NCBI RefSeq assembly: GCF_020829665.1
Contig: NZ_JAIVFT010000002.1
Coordinates: 496,001 to 560,000 of the forward strand
Reading direction: 5' to 3'
Source: Nostoc sp. CHAB 5824
GTDB lineage: Bacteria; Cyanobacteriota; Cyanobacteriia; Cyanobacteriales; Nostocaceae
DNA length: 64,000 nt
Shown: positions 18,840 through 27,673 of the stretch, piece after piece
Numbering within the stretch: the stretch's first letter is position 1
Layout: each line of letters starts with the position of its first letter
Position numbers and translations under genes: made by a program
The notes under the pieces: model-generated
What the model saw: only the letters and a program-made list of their open reading frames with translations
Databases searched by the model: none
Told to the model about the DNA's origin: nothing

Positions 18840-19937
18840 ATGGCTGAATCATACTTACTGGACAAACTAAAATCCGTTGAACAAACTTTTAATGAATTAA
18901 CACGTCGTCTTGGCGACCCCGATACTGCTAGCAATCCTGATGAGTATCAAGAAATTGCTAAGTCTCGTTCTTCTTTGGAAGAGGTGGTTAATACTTATGA
19001 AATTTGGAAAACAGCCCAAGAAGACTTGATCGGAGCGCGTCAGGTTTATAAAGAATCTGCAAGTGACCCAGAGTTGCAAGAAATGGCATCACTGGAAGTA
19101 AAAGAACTTGAAGAAAAAATAGAACATTTAGAGTCTCGTTTGAAAGTCTTACTGCTACCACGCGACCCCAATGATGAAAAGAATATCATGTTGGAAATTC
19201 GCGCTGGTACTGGTGGCGATGAAGCAAGTATTTGGGCTGGCGATTTGATGCAGATGTACACCCGTTATGCCCAGACTCAAGGTTGGAAAGTTTCTCTAGT
19301 GAGCGAATCTAGAGGAGAAATGGGTGGCTGGAAAGAGGTCATTCTCGAAATTAAAGGTAATGATGTTTACAGCCAGCTAAAGTTTGAAGCTGGAGTGCAT
19401 CGTGTGCAGCGCGTGCCTGCAACTGAATCTGGAGGACGGGTTCATACTTCCACAGCTACCGTGGCGATTATGCCAGAAGTGGATGATGTGGAAATTCATA
19501 TTGACCCGAAAGATATTGAAATGACTACAGCCCGTTCTGGTGGTGCTGGTGGACAAAACGTCAACAAGGTGGAAACAGCCGTTGACTTGATGCACAAACC
19601 GACGGGAATACGCATTTTTTGTACAGAAGAACGCAGCCAGTTGCAAAACAAAGAACGGGCGATGCAAATTCTGCGGGCGAAGTTGTATGACATCAAGTTA
19701 AGCGAACAACAAGCAGAAGTAACTTCCATGCGGCGATCGCAGGTTGGTACTGGATCGCGATCGGAAAAAATTCGCACTTACAATTATAAAGATAACCGCG
19801 CTACCGATCATCGGTTAGGTCAGAATTATTCCCTTACCCCTGTTTTGGATGGTGATTTAGAGACACTTATCCAGTCTTGTATATCTCTAGACCAACAAGA
19901 ACGTCTCGCAGAGTTAGCGACTTCTGCCGCTAACTAA
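18840..19937 (+). CDS. prfA: Peptide chain release factor 1
   Basis: RF1 recognises UAA and UAG and triggers peptide release. The 365-residue protein has the RF1 recognition tripeptide PAT at 193-195 and the catalytic GGQ at 237-239 within [16 protein letters not shown]. The N-terminal third is helical and acidic as in the family. It starts with ATG, with AAGGAGCGATCGC upstream, so the ribosome binding site runs into a HIP1 octamer. It ends the plus-strand cluster. Confidence 0.97.
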   Translation: MAESYLLDKLKSVEQTFNELTRRLGDPDTASNPDEYQEIAKSRSSLEEVVNTYEIWKTAQEDLIGARQVYKESASDPELQEMASLEVKELEEKIEHLESRLKVLLLPRDPNDEKNIMLEIRAGTGGDEASIWAGDLMQMYTRYAQTQGWKVSLVSESRGEMGGWKEVILEIKGNDVYSQLKFEAGVHRVQRVPATESGGRVHTSTATVAIMPEVDDVEIHIDPKDIEMTTARSGGAGGQNVNKVETAVDLMHKPTGIRIFCTEERSQLQNKERAMQILRAKLYDIKLSEQQAEVTSMRRSQVGTGSRSEKIRTYNYKDNRATDHRLGQNYSLTPVLDGDLETLIQSCISLDQQERLAELATSAAN

Positions 19938-19946
19938 TTTTTCCTT

Positions 19947-20393
19947 TTATAAATCCTGTAAAACCACTTGTTCTATTGTTGCTTTTAACACAGACAGGTG
20001 GTTTTGTAATATTGTGTGGAGCGTATCTTCTATTTCACTGGGATAATGGTAATAAGCAAATTCGTACTTCATAATGTAATTTAGCTTCGCCCATTCCTTC
20101 AGGGTTTGACAAGTATAAATTAGCTTTTGGGCTTCTTCCTGCCAACGCGCAAAAATCCGGTAGCTAAAAAAGCTGCTGCATATATTGCCTTTTGCATCCC
20201 AGTAGGAAATACACACTTGATGCTTCAGAAGGTGGATTTTTTTGATTTGCTTAACATCGTAGCCTTTAATTTCTAAAGCTTCTTTGGTTTCTGCGTCAGA
20301 AATGTTCCACTGTTCTGGTTTAATTTTATTAGTGGCTATAAGGTTTTTACCTTTGCGGCGATATTGATTAATTTTGCGTGGCTTGCGAAACAT
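19947..20393 (-). CDS. Hypothetical protein, 148 residues
   Basis: I do not recognise a characterised family. The protein starts with a basic segment (MFRKPRKINQYRRKGKNLIA), followed by a mixed alpha/beta part and a helical C-terminus. It is convergent with prfA (9 bp between stops) and divergent from the XRE gene. The frame is intact and its composition is ordinary, so it is likely a real gene of the cyanobacterial accessory set. Confidence 0.7.
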   Translation of the reverse strand: MFRKPRKINQYRRKGKNLIATNKIKPEQWNISDAETKEALEIKGYDVKQIKKIHLLKHQVCISYWDAKGNICSSFFSYRIFARWQEEAQKLIYTCQTLKEWAKLNYIMKYEFAYYHYPSEIEDTLHTILQNHLSVLKATIEQVVLQDL

Positions 20394-20572
20394 GATGCAC
20401 CTTCGATATTATTTCTCGCAGCAAAGTCTAGCTACTAGCACAAGCGCCGTAGCAAACTAAGTTTTTTGGGTTGGTTAAAGATAGATGGGTTAGTCTACTA
20501 GCTTGATGCCTGTAGTTGCCGATTTGCAACCAGAGGTATAGTTTAGTACTAAAACACAAGGCTGTCAATATA

Positions 20573-20607
20573 AAAGTAAACTTGTAATATTGAAAGTAAA
20601 CTTGTAA
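20573..20607 (+). promoter_or_regulatory. Tandem operator-like repeats upstream of the XRE gene
   Basis: AAAGTAAACTTGTAA occurs twice (20573-20587 and 20593-20607), exactly 20 bp apart, about two helical turns. Each copy contains a near-palindrome AAGTAAACTT. The repeats end 25 bp before the GTG of the XRE regulator and are 180 bp from the divergent gene. Autoregulation is the simplest reading. Confidence 0.5.
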
Positions 20608-20632
20608 ATACAGTTGGCTAGCTATATAGGCA

Positions 20633-20995
20633 GTGAAGATCGAAAGCAAACAAAAACTGATTGAAATCATTAAACTAGCTCGCGGTTCAATGAGTCAGCG
20701 AGCATTTGGTAAGCTTTTGGGGGTATCTGCTACTGCTGTTCAGATGTGGGAAAAAGGTGTGAAGGTTCCAGATACAGAAAATTTGGCTCGAATCGCATCT
20801 AAAGCAGGCTACACAATGGAAGAGTTAATTAGCTGCATTGATGGCAAGCCAATTCCAGAAACCTCAGATTTGAGTCTGATTCTTAGACAAATCCAGCACA
20901 TGCCTTTGGCCCAAGTTGCTCAAATCGTCCAAGCTGCGGCGGAGAGATTGGCGGCTGTGGCTGAAGCATCCGGGGATGAAGCGAAAGCTAGTTGA
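20633..20995 (+). CDS. XRE-family helix-turn-helix regulator
   Basis: A 120-residue DNA-binding protein. The HTH covers about residues 18-40 (SMSQRAFGKLLGVSATAVQM, then WEKGVKVPD), with the second helix LLGVSATAVQMWEKG. The C-terminal half is alanine-rich and helical (QVAQIVQAAAERLAAVAEA), probably for dimerisation. It starts with GTG. Tandem 15-bp repeats 25-60 bp upstream are a likely operator. The DUF29 gene downstream may be co-transcribed. Target genes are unknown. Confidence 0.85.
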   Translation: MKIESKQKLIEIIKLARGSMSQRAFGKLLGVSATAVQMWEKGVKVPDTENLARIASKAGYTMEELISCIDGKPIPETSDLSLILRQIQHMPLAQVAQIVQAAAERLAAVAEASGDEAKAS

Positions 20996-21064
20996 ATATT
21001 TGTTCAGAATTCAATTTAAATTATCAAACTAGCTCGTGATCTTTTGCTGTCAAGATTCAACTCT

Positions 21065-21523
21065 ATGGACAAATCTTTTTTGTATGACCAAGATTTCTAT
21101 GGCTGGACACAGCAGCAGGCTAAAGCGTTAGAACACAGGCTAGTTATGGAACTAGACTGGCAACACCTGCAAGAGGAAATTCAAGCTTTGGGGAGACAGG
21201 AGTATCGGGAACTCGTGAGCCATCTGAGTGTATTACTTGGTCATCTCTTGAAGTGGGAGTATCAACCCGAACAACGCTCTCGCAGTTGGTTTTTAACAAT
21301 TCGAGAACAGCGTCGCGCCATTCACAGACATTTGCGACACAACCCTAGCTTAAAGTCTCGAATCGAAGAAGCCTTGTTAGATGGCTTTGAAGCGGGAGTC
21401 GATTTAGCGCTACGAGAAACTAATTTACCATTACGAACTTTTCCAGAGCATTGCCCCTATTTATTTGATGATGCGATCGCAGACAATTTTCTGTGCGATA
21501 CTCGTCAAGACTGGGAAGGATAA
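21065..21523 (+). CDS. DUF29 family protein
   Basis: About 152 residues from the ATG at 21065; an upstream TTG at 21044 is in frame but less likely. The order FLYDQDFYGWTQQQAKAL, LDWQHLQEEIQALGRQE, LLGHLLKWEYQPEQR and a final LRTFPEHCPYLFDDAI is typical of DUF29, an all-helical family abundant in cyanobacteria with no known function. It lies 69 bp after the XRE gene. A second DUF29 protein is at 28592. Confidence 0.85.
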   Translation: MDKSFLYDQDFYGWTQQQAKALEHRLVMELDWQHLQEEIQALGRQEYRELVSHLSVLLGHLLKWEYQPEQRSRSWFLTIREQRRAIHRHLRHNPSLKSRIEEALLDGFEAGVDLALRETNLPLRTFPEHCPYLFDDAIADNFLCDTRQDWEG

Positions 21524-21639
21524 TTACTACTATTTTTATGACGCTTATTTGTTATTTAGAGATACCTTAAGTAGAATAAAGTGAAAGAAATTATATACTT
21601 GTAAGTTTTACTCCAAGTTAGTTAGATATAGTTACATCT

Positions 21640-22098
21640 ATGAAAGAATTAATAGAAAATGTAAAACAAACTATAGCGCAAAAACAAATACTTTGGGCTT
21701 ATCCAATTGCACTGAAATTACAAAAACATCACTATAGTTTGGCAATCCAATGGGCAATAGAATGCATACAAATATATTCATCCGAGATTGAATCGGACAA
21801 ACTCTCCCAGCTTAATAAATATATTCAGCAAGCTTTGTCAGAGCCAAATTTTTTAACTCCTTTACAGTGTAATGAAATTAGTCGAGAAATATGGTATTTG
21901 CCTGAAAGGGAAGAAATTCAAACTGCAATAGCTCGACTATGGGCTTCTATGGCAGCTTTTAAAGATGGAGAAGATCGTGGTGGAGTAATGGAAACCACTA
22001 GGGCAGTCGAATTAGTATTACCTAATATATGCGATCGTCGTCTATTAGATCGATATCTAGAAGCTGCTGTAATAATTTTTGAAGAATACCAATCATAA
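21640..22098 (+). CDS. Hypothetical protein, 152 residues
   Basis: No family recognised. The protein is predicted mostly helical (MKELIENVKQTIAQKQILWA at the start), without signal peptide or membrane segment. A repeated-helix architecture is plausible. It lies on the plus strand after DUF29 with 116 bp of AT-rich spacer, in a region of small accessory genes. Codon use is AT-rich relative to the ribosomal genes. Confidence 0.65.
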   Translation: MKELIENVKQTIAQKQILWAYPIALKLQKHHYSLAIQWAIECIQIYSSEIESDKLSQLNKYIQQALSEPNFLTPLQCNEISREIWYLPEREEIQTAIARLWASMAAFKDGEDRGGVMETTRAVELVLPNICDRRLLDRYLEAAVIIFEEYQS

Positions 22099-22174
22099 AA
22101 CTAGGCGTGTGAGTAGTAGAATCCCATTGATTAACCTGGCGAACGCTAATTTTGGCTGAGTTAAAGGTTTTGGT

Positions 22175-22275
22175 AGAAATACGTAATGGCTGCACAAACT
22201 AAGTCCGTCTGCGTGGACTCCAGCAAGTTGAAACCCACCTCTGTAGGTTTTGTCTGTATAGCTGCGATTTCTAAT
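22175..22275. repeat. Dispersed palindromic repeat of Nostoc type
   Basis: Contains an AGTCC/GGACT mini-hairpin (around 22202-22218) and outer arms starting GAAATACGTAATGGCTGCAC and ending, on the other strand, GAAATCGCAGCTATACAGAC. The arms are imperfectly inverted, as in small non-autonomous repeats common between Nostoc genes. No coding potential is seen. Confidence 0.5.
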
Positions 22276-22359
22276 TGCCAGTGATAGGGTATTTTACTGG
22301 CAGTTAAGGAATAAATGGTTTTAAAATGGTGCAATCTTAAAATATTTAGGGGTGCAGCT

Positions 22360-22857
22360 ATGTCGCTACGCAATGAGCCTTTAGATTGGCAACTTGAAAC
22401 AAATAATCCTTATATACCAGTTTATCATCAAGGTAATTTGGTGGGATTTTTTAAACCAGAATATGCCAGTAAAATTATTAAGTTTTTAAATGAAGAAGAA
22501 GTTTTAAAGAAAGCTCTGAAAATGGCTTGTACCGATTTAATTAAAAAAATCGGTGGCGATACTAGAAAAGTCAATTTTTTAATGGAAAAATATGTAAAAA
22601 CTAGTGAGCGTCCAAAGCATGGAACTAGAGCGATTGCAGTTTTACTTCATGATAGGCAAAAAGAGCTTGACTTGAGTAACCAAGAGTTTGCTAAGTTCTG
22701 CGATACCTTTAAATTATCTCCCACTGAACTGAATAATATTTGTGCTGGAGAAGCATTTGATGATAATTTGTTAGCGCCCCTTTCACGTATATTAGGGATG
22801 GCAAAAGAGCAATTGCTGAAAGTGCGAGATGGTTCTGAAGAATCAAGTAACACATGA
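22360..22857 (+). CDS. Hypothetical protein, 165 residues, possible small DNA-binding or antitoxin-like protein
   Basis: The ATG at 22360 is chosen because it has AGGGG upstream and begins MSLRNEPLDWQLETNNPYIP; an in-frame TTG/ATG at 22315 would add 15 unlikely residues. The N-terminus (YIPVYHQGNLVGFFKPEYAS) could be a small beta domain. The C-terminal half has a two-helix pattern (NQEFAKFCDTFKLSPTELNN) that could be an HTH, but I do not recognise a defined family. No membrane segment. Confidence 0.65.
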   Translation: MSLRNEPLDWQLETNNPYIPVYHQGNLVGFFKPEYASKIIKFLNEEEVLKKALKMACTDLIKKIGGDTRKVNFLMEKYVKTSERPKHGTRAIAVLLHDRQKELDLSNQEFAKFCDTFKLSPTELNNICAGEAFDDNLLAPLSRILGMAKEQLLKVRDGSEESSNT

Positions 22858-22891
22858 ACAGCAAATCAAAATCTTCAAGTGATATAAAATT

Positions 22892-23686
22892 TTGAAAATA
22901 GACATCATCTTTTATCGGCTGTTTCAAGAATTCCCTGATATCTTCTTTGAACTGATTGGTAATACTCCAGAATCAGCTAGCCTTTATCAATTTTAATCAG
23001 TTGAAATTAAACAAACAGCCTTCCGAATCGATGGTGTGTTTTTGCCTACACAAGGAAGCAAGAACCAGATTTACTTTGTTGAAGTGCAATTTCAAGCGGA
23101 TAGTGAAATATTATTCACGGCTAATTGCAGAAATATGTTTATACCTCCGTCAGAATCAACCATCAAATGACTGGGGTGCTGTTGTTTTATACCCAAACAG
23201 AATGTAGATACAGGAGATATCAAACATTACCGTGAGTTTTTCACAAGTAGGCGCGTCAGGCGCATTTATTTGGATGAATTAGGTGAAGGTGTATCGCTTC
23301 CAATTGGCATTGCAACTGCTAAATTAGTAATTGCAACCGATGATATAGCGATCGCTAAAGCTTGGGAGTTGATAGACACAACCAAGTCAGAGATAAGCTC
23401 ACCACGAAAACAGCAGCAATTATTACAATTTATAGAAACTATTTTGGCTTACAAGTTTCCCACAATGAGTAGGGAGGAGATGGAGGAAATGTTTGGCTTA
23501 AGCGAGTTAAAGCAAACCAGATTTTATCAGGAAGCCTTTCAGGAAGGCATTGAACAAGGTGAGGTTAAAGGGAAATTAAAAGCAGTACCAGCAATGTTGG
23601 CAGCAGGGTTGACTGTACAACAAGTAGCAGAGGCGTTAGATTTAAGTGTCGAAGAAGTTAGACAAGTAATACAAAGCCAGCCTTAA
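22892..23686 (+). pseudogene. Broken DUF2887 / Rpn-like PD-(D/E)XK protein
   Basis: Reading across frames gives a normal DUF2887 protein: KIDIIFYRLFQEFPDIFFEL, a TAA stop (22994-22996), SVEIKQTAFRIDGVFLPTQG, YFVEVQFQAD, a frameshift near 23108 to YYSRLIAEICLYLRQNQPSN, another shift near 23200, then HYREFFTSRRVRRIYLDELG. The last part (23270-23686) is open and ends with a helical tail. Intact relatives are nuclease-fold proteins often linked to mobile elements. At least one nonsense mutation and two frameshifts make it inactive. Confidence 0.85.
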
Positions 23687-23841
23687 GATAGATGTGGTAA
23701 ATTTTATCCGTGGCTCAAGCCAAATTTGGTTTGCGGCTTCCAGACTTTCTCACGACGAATTTATAGTTAATTTTTGTTAATATTAGAGGCGGTATTAGTA
23801 CTTCGTCCTCAACCACCCACTCCCTACCTGAGAGAAACTTA

Positions 23842-25527
23842 ATGCTGCGACTAGAACATATAAGTAAAATTTATCCCACAGGCGAAGTTCTCAAAGATAT
23901 CAACTGGGAAGTTAAACCAGGCGATCGCATTGGCTTAGTCGGTGTCAACGGTGCTGGAAAATCTACCCAACTCAAAATCATCTCTGGGGAAATTGAACCC
24001 ACCGCAGGCGAAATTATCCGTCCTAATAGCTTACATATAGCCTACCTCAACCAAGAGTTTGAAGTAGATCCCACGCGCACCGTTAGAGAAGAATTTTGGA
24101 CTGTCTTTAAAGAAGCCAACGAAGTACAGTTATCTCTGGCGCATGTGCCACAAGAGATGGAAACGGCTAGCCCAGAGGAACTGGATCGACTGATCGACAA
24201 GTTGGATCGCTTGCAGCGCAAATTTGAAGCCTTGGATGGCTACAACTTAGATGCACGCATCGGGAAAATTTTACCAGAGATGGGGTTTGGGCTAGAAGAT
24301 GGCGATCGCCTCGTCAGTGCTTTCAGTGGTGGTTGGCAAATGCGGATGAGTTTAGGTAAAATCCTGCTGCAAAAACCCGACTTGTTGCTGCTAGATGAAC
24401 CGACTAACCACCTAGATTTAGAAACCATTGAGTGGTTGGAAAATTACCTCAGAGGGCTGATTACGCCGATGGTAATAGTCTCCCATGACCGGGAGTTCCT
24501 TGACCGCCTCTGCACCCAAATTGTGGAAACTGAACGTGGGGTTTCCAGTACCTACCTTGGTAACTACTCGGCATATTTGGAACAAAAAGCCGAAAGTCAA
24601 TCAGCACAACTTAGCGCCTACGAACGCCAACAGAAAGAATTAGAAAAACAGCAAACCTTTGTTGATAGATTTCGCGCCAGTGCTACCCGCAGTACGCAGG
24701 CAAAAAGTCGGGAAAAGCAACTCGAAAAAATTGAGCGCATTGAAGCACCCATTGCTGGGGTAAGAACTCTACACTTCCGTTTTCCGCCTGCACCTCGCAG
24801 TGGACGCGAAGTAGTGGACATTAAAGATTTAACTCATCTTTATGGTGATAAAATCCTGTTTTTGGCAGCAAATCTGCTAATTGAAAGGGGCGATCGCATT
24901 GCTTTTCTTGGCCCCAACGGTGCTGGAAAATCTACCCTTCTGCGCGTAATTATGGGTATGGAACCACCCACAGAAGGTAGCGTTCAATTAGGCGATCACA
25001 ACGTTATTCCTGGTTATTTTGAGCAAAATCAAGCTGAAGCTTTGGATCTAAAGAAAACTGTCATGGAAACAATCCATGATGAAGTTCCAGATTGGGATAA
25101 TCAAGAAGTCCGCACACTTTTGGGGCGCTTTTTATTCACTGGTGACACTGTATTTAAGGCAGTCGCGGCATTAAGTGGAGGAGAAAAAGCTCGTTTGGCG
25201 TTGGCAAAAATGCTTTTACGTCCCGCGAACTTACTAATTTTAGATGAGCCGACAAATCACCTAGATATTCCAGCGAAAGAAATGCTGGAAGAAGCGCTAA
25301 AAAATTATGATGGTACGGCAATTGTAGTTTCCCATGATCGCTACTTTATTTCTCAAGTAGCTAACAAAATTGTCGAAATTCGTGATGGTGAATTCCGCGT
25401 TTACTTAGGAGATTATCATTACTATCTCCAGAAAATTGCCGAAGAAAAAGAACAGGCAAAATTAGCTGCGATCGCAGCTGAAAAAGCTGCTAAGAAAGCT
25501 GCAAAAGCCTCCACTAAAAGGAAATGA
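23842..25527 (+). CDS. ABC-F family ATPase (EttA/Uup type)
   Basis: A soluble protein with two ABC domains and no membrane segments, 561 residues. Walker A GVNGAGKST (34-42) and GPNGAGKST, two LDEPTNHLD Walker B/D-loop motifs, and signature motifs SGGWQMRMSLGKIL and SGGEKARLALAKML are all intact. The linker between domains (EKAESQSAQLSAYERQQKEL onward) is the tRNA-interaction region of ABC-F translation factors. It ends in a Lys/Ala-rich tail. It likely acts on the ribosome; the exact subfamily is not decided. Confidence 0.93.
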   Translation: MLRLEHISKIYPTGEVLKDINWEVKPGDRIGLVGVNGAGKSTQLKIISGEIEPTAGEIIRPNSLHIAYLNQEFEVDPTRTVREEFWTVFKEANEVQLSLAHVPQEMETASPEELDRLIDKLDRLQRKFEALDGYNLDARIGKILPEMGFGLEDGDRLVSAFSGGWQMRMSLGKILLQKPDLLLLDEPTNHLDLETIEWLENYLRGLITPMVIVSHDREFLDRLCTQIVETERGVSSTYLGNYSAYLEQKAESQSAQLSAYERQQKELEKQQTFVDRFRASATRSTQAKSREKQLEKIERIEAPIAGVRTLHFRFPPAPRSGREVVDIKDLTHLYGDKILFLAANLLIERGDRIAFLGPNGAGKSTLLRVIMGMEPPTEGSVQLGDHNVIPGYFEQNQAEALDLKKTVMETIHDEVPDWDNQEVRTLLGRFLFTGDTVFKAVAALSGGEKARLALAKMLLRPANLLILDEPTNHLDIPAKEMLEEALKNYDGTAIVVSHDRYFISQVANKIVEIRDGEFRVYLGDYHYYLQKIAEEKEQAKLAAIAAEKAAKKAAKASTKRK

Positions 25528-25542
25528 GGGATTGGACAATGC

Positions 25543-25574
25543 CTTAGTAGTAGTGCTAAAACGCTACTACTAAG
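25543..25574 (+). terminator. Hairpin after the ABC-F gene
   Basis: CTTAGTAGTAG and CTACTACTAAG form a perfect 11-bp stem with a 10-nt loop, 15 bp after the stop codon. There is no long T-run directly after it. Either a terminator or an mRNA-stabilising hairpin. Confidence 0.6.
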
Positions 25575-25748
25575 TAATCACTTGTTATTAGAGAACAAAA
25601 AATATCACAGGAAAATTACTAAAATTTAAAAGTTTTTCAAAAAATTGCAAGTCCCTGATAAAAGAAATTAATAAGCAAAAATTCACTTGCGGCGTGGATT
25701 AGCAGTGGTATCATTCGGGTATTACAAAAAGTAAAGGGCAATTTTACT

Positions 25749-27347
25749 ATGACCAAAGCACCTGTTGCTCCTGTGGTGCTAGTCATTTTAGACGGATGGG
25801 GCTACTGCGAGGAGAAGCGAGGAAACGCTATTGTTGCTGCTAAAACTCCCATTGTGGAAAGTTTATGGGCAGCTTACCCGCATACCCTCATCCGCACATC
25901 AGGAAAAGCCGTAGGGTTGCCAGATGGTCAAATGGGCAACTCGGAAGTTGGTCATTTGAACATTGGTGCTGGGCGAGTTGTACCGCAAGAACTGGTACGC
26001 ATCTCTGATGCGGTCGAAGACGGTTCTATTACCTTAAACCCAGCACTCGTCAAAATTTGCCAGGAAGTTCGTTCTCGGAATAGCAAGCTGCATCTAGTAG
26101 GGCTTTGTTCTGAGGGAGGGGTACATTCTCATATCACCCATCTATTCGGACTACTTGACCTAGCCAAAAACCAGCGAATTCCAGAAGTTTGTATTCACGC
26201 CATCACCGATGGTCGTGACACCGCCCCAACTGACGGTGTAAGAGCAATCACACTGCTGCAAAATTATATAGACCGCACAGGAATTGGGCGCATAGTCACC
26301 CTCAGCGGTCGCTACTACGCGATGGATCGCGATCACCGCTGGGATCGGGTCAAACGCGCCTACGACGTGATGACCCAAGATGGTGTGGGTAATAATCGCA
26401 ACGCCGTAGAAATCTTGCAAGCATCTTATGCCGAAGGGGTAAAAGATGAATTTATCAACCCCATCCGAATTGCACCCGGCGCAATAGAACCAGGGGATGG
26501 GGTGATATTTTTTAACTTCCGCCCCGATCGCTCCAGACAACTAACTCAAGCTTTAGTTAGTCCCACGTTTAAAGGTTTTGAAAGACGGCAAATCACACCG
26601 CTGTCTTTTGTCACGTTTACACAATATGATTCAGACTTACCAGTGGCTGTAGCCTTTGAGCCGCAGAATCTCAGTAATATTCTGGGAGAAGTAATAGCCA
26701 ATCATGGTCTGAATCAGTTCCGCACCGCCGAAACAGAAAAATACGCCCACGTCACCTATTTCTTTAATGGGGGTCTGGAGGAACCTTTTGCTGGAGAAGA
26801 TCGGGAATTAGTAAGCAGCCCGATGGTAGCGACTTACGATCACGCCCCAGCGATGTCAGCAGCAGCAGTTACAGATGTAGCGATCGCTGCGATTCAAAAG
26901 GGTATATATTCCCTAGTTGTGATTAACTATGCCAACCCAGATATGGTAGGGCATACTGGTAAAATTGAAGCTACCATTACAGCAGTTGAAACAGTTGATC
27001 GCTGTTTGGGACGCTTACTAGAAAGCGTTATCAAAGCTGGCGGTACAACAATTATTACTGCTGACCACGGCAACGCTGAGTATATGCTAGATGATGGGGG
27101 TAATCCCTGGACGGCTCATACCACTAACCCAGTCCCCTTCATCTTGGTGGAAGGAGAGAAAATCAAAATCCCTGGATATGGTACAAATGTCGAACTGCGA
27201 AGCGATGGCAAGCTATCCGACATCGCCCCCACAATTCTAGAGATTTTACAGCTGCCTCAGCCACCAGAAATGACAGGGCGATCGCTGCTGAAAACAGCAG
27301 AATATGAGTTGCAACGCACTCGCACCCCCGTGCAATTAGGGCTGTAA
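25749..27347 (+). CDS. gpmI: 2,3-bisphosphoglycerate-independent phosphoglycerate mutase
   Basis: This Mn-dependent enzyme interconverts 3- and 2-phosphoglycerate in glycolysis. The 532-residue protein begins with the metal-site motif VLVILDGWGYCEEKRGNAIV and has the phosphoserine nucleophile Ser65 in MGNSEVGHLNIGAGRVV. Further motifs ITDGRDTAPTDG, GRYYAMDRDHRWDR and TADHGNAEYM are intact. It is followed by a terminator-like hairpin and secG. Confidence 0.97.
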   Translation: MTKAPVAPVVLVILDGWGYCEEKRGNAIVAAKTPIVESLWAAYPHTLIRTSGKAVGLPDGQMGNSEVGHLNIGAGRVVPQELVRISDAVEDGSITLNPALVKICQEVRSRNSKLHLVGLCSEGGVHSHITHLFGLLDLAKNQRIPEVCIHAITDGRDTAPTDGVRAITLLQNYIDRTGIGRIVTLSGRYYAMDRDHRWDRVKRAYDVMTQDGVGNNRNAVEILQASYAEGVKDEFINPIRIAPGAIEPGDGVIFFNFRPDRSRQLTQALVSPTFKGFERRQITPLSFVTFTQYDSDLPVAVAFEPQNLSNILGEVIANHGLNQFRTAETEKYAHVTYFFNGGLEEPFAGEDRELVSSPMVATYDHAPAMSAAAVTDVAIAAIQKGIYSLVVINYANPDMVGHTGKIEATITAVETVDRCLGRLLESVIKAGGTTIITADHGNAEYMLDDGGNPWTAHTTNPVPFILVEGEKIKIPGYGTNVELRSDGKLSDIAPTILEILQLPQPPEMTGRSLLKTAEYELQRTRTPVQLGL

Positions 27348-27363
27348 AAGATTGCTGAGTCCT

Positions 27364-27402
27364 GAGTTAGGAGTTTTTAGTGAACTCCTGACTCCTGTTT
27401 TT
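27364..27402 (+). terminator. Rho-independent-like terminator after gpmI
   Basis: GAGTTAGGAGTT (27364-27375) pairs with AACTCCTGACTC (27383-27394), one mismatch, followed by CTGTTTTT. It lies 17 bp after the gpmI stop and before secG. Confidence 0.65.
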
Positions 27403-27429
27403 AAAACTTGTTATAAATGAGATTTCACC

Positions 27430-27663
27430 ATGACAGTTACTAATATCGTGCAAGGCATTTGGGCGTTTTCCGCCACTGGTTTGATTATCTTGGTTTTACT
27501 GCATAGCCCCAAAGGTGATGGCATTGGAGCCATTGGCGGACAAGCCCAGCTATTTAGCAGCACCAAAAGTGCAGAAAACACCTTGAATCGAATTACTTGG
27601 GCATTGACAGTAATTTTTCTCGGTTTAACAGTAGTTTTAAGTGCTGGTTGGCTGCCTAAATAA
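27430..27663 (+). CDS. secG: Preprotein translocase subunit SecG
   Basis: SecG is the small accessory subunit of the SecYEG channel. The 77-residue product has two membrane segments (GIWAFSATGLIILVLLH, and ALTVIFLGLTVVLSAGWL) separated by the loop GDGIGAIGGQAQLFSSTKSA, a family signature. It starts with ATG at 27430. An in-frame upstream GTG of the next gene overlaps its end, but that gene probably starts after the secG stop. Confidence 0.95.
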   Translation: MTVTNIVQGIWAFSATGLIILVLLHSPKGDGIGAIGGQAQLFSSTKSAENTLNRITWALTVIFLGLTVVLSAGWLPK

Positions 27664-27673
27664 GGATAGGTCA

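Noticed and set aside
19950..20015. Terminator for prfA (AAAACCAC ... GTGGTTTT)
   Set aside because: The stem lies within the coding end of the convergent gene and its spacing is large.
21001..21043. Second copy of the XRE N-terminus (IIKLAR) before DUF29
   Set aside because: Similarity of about 16 bp only, with an in-frame stop directly upstream.
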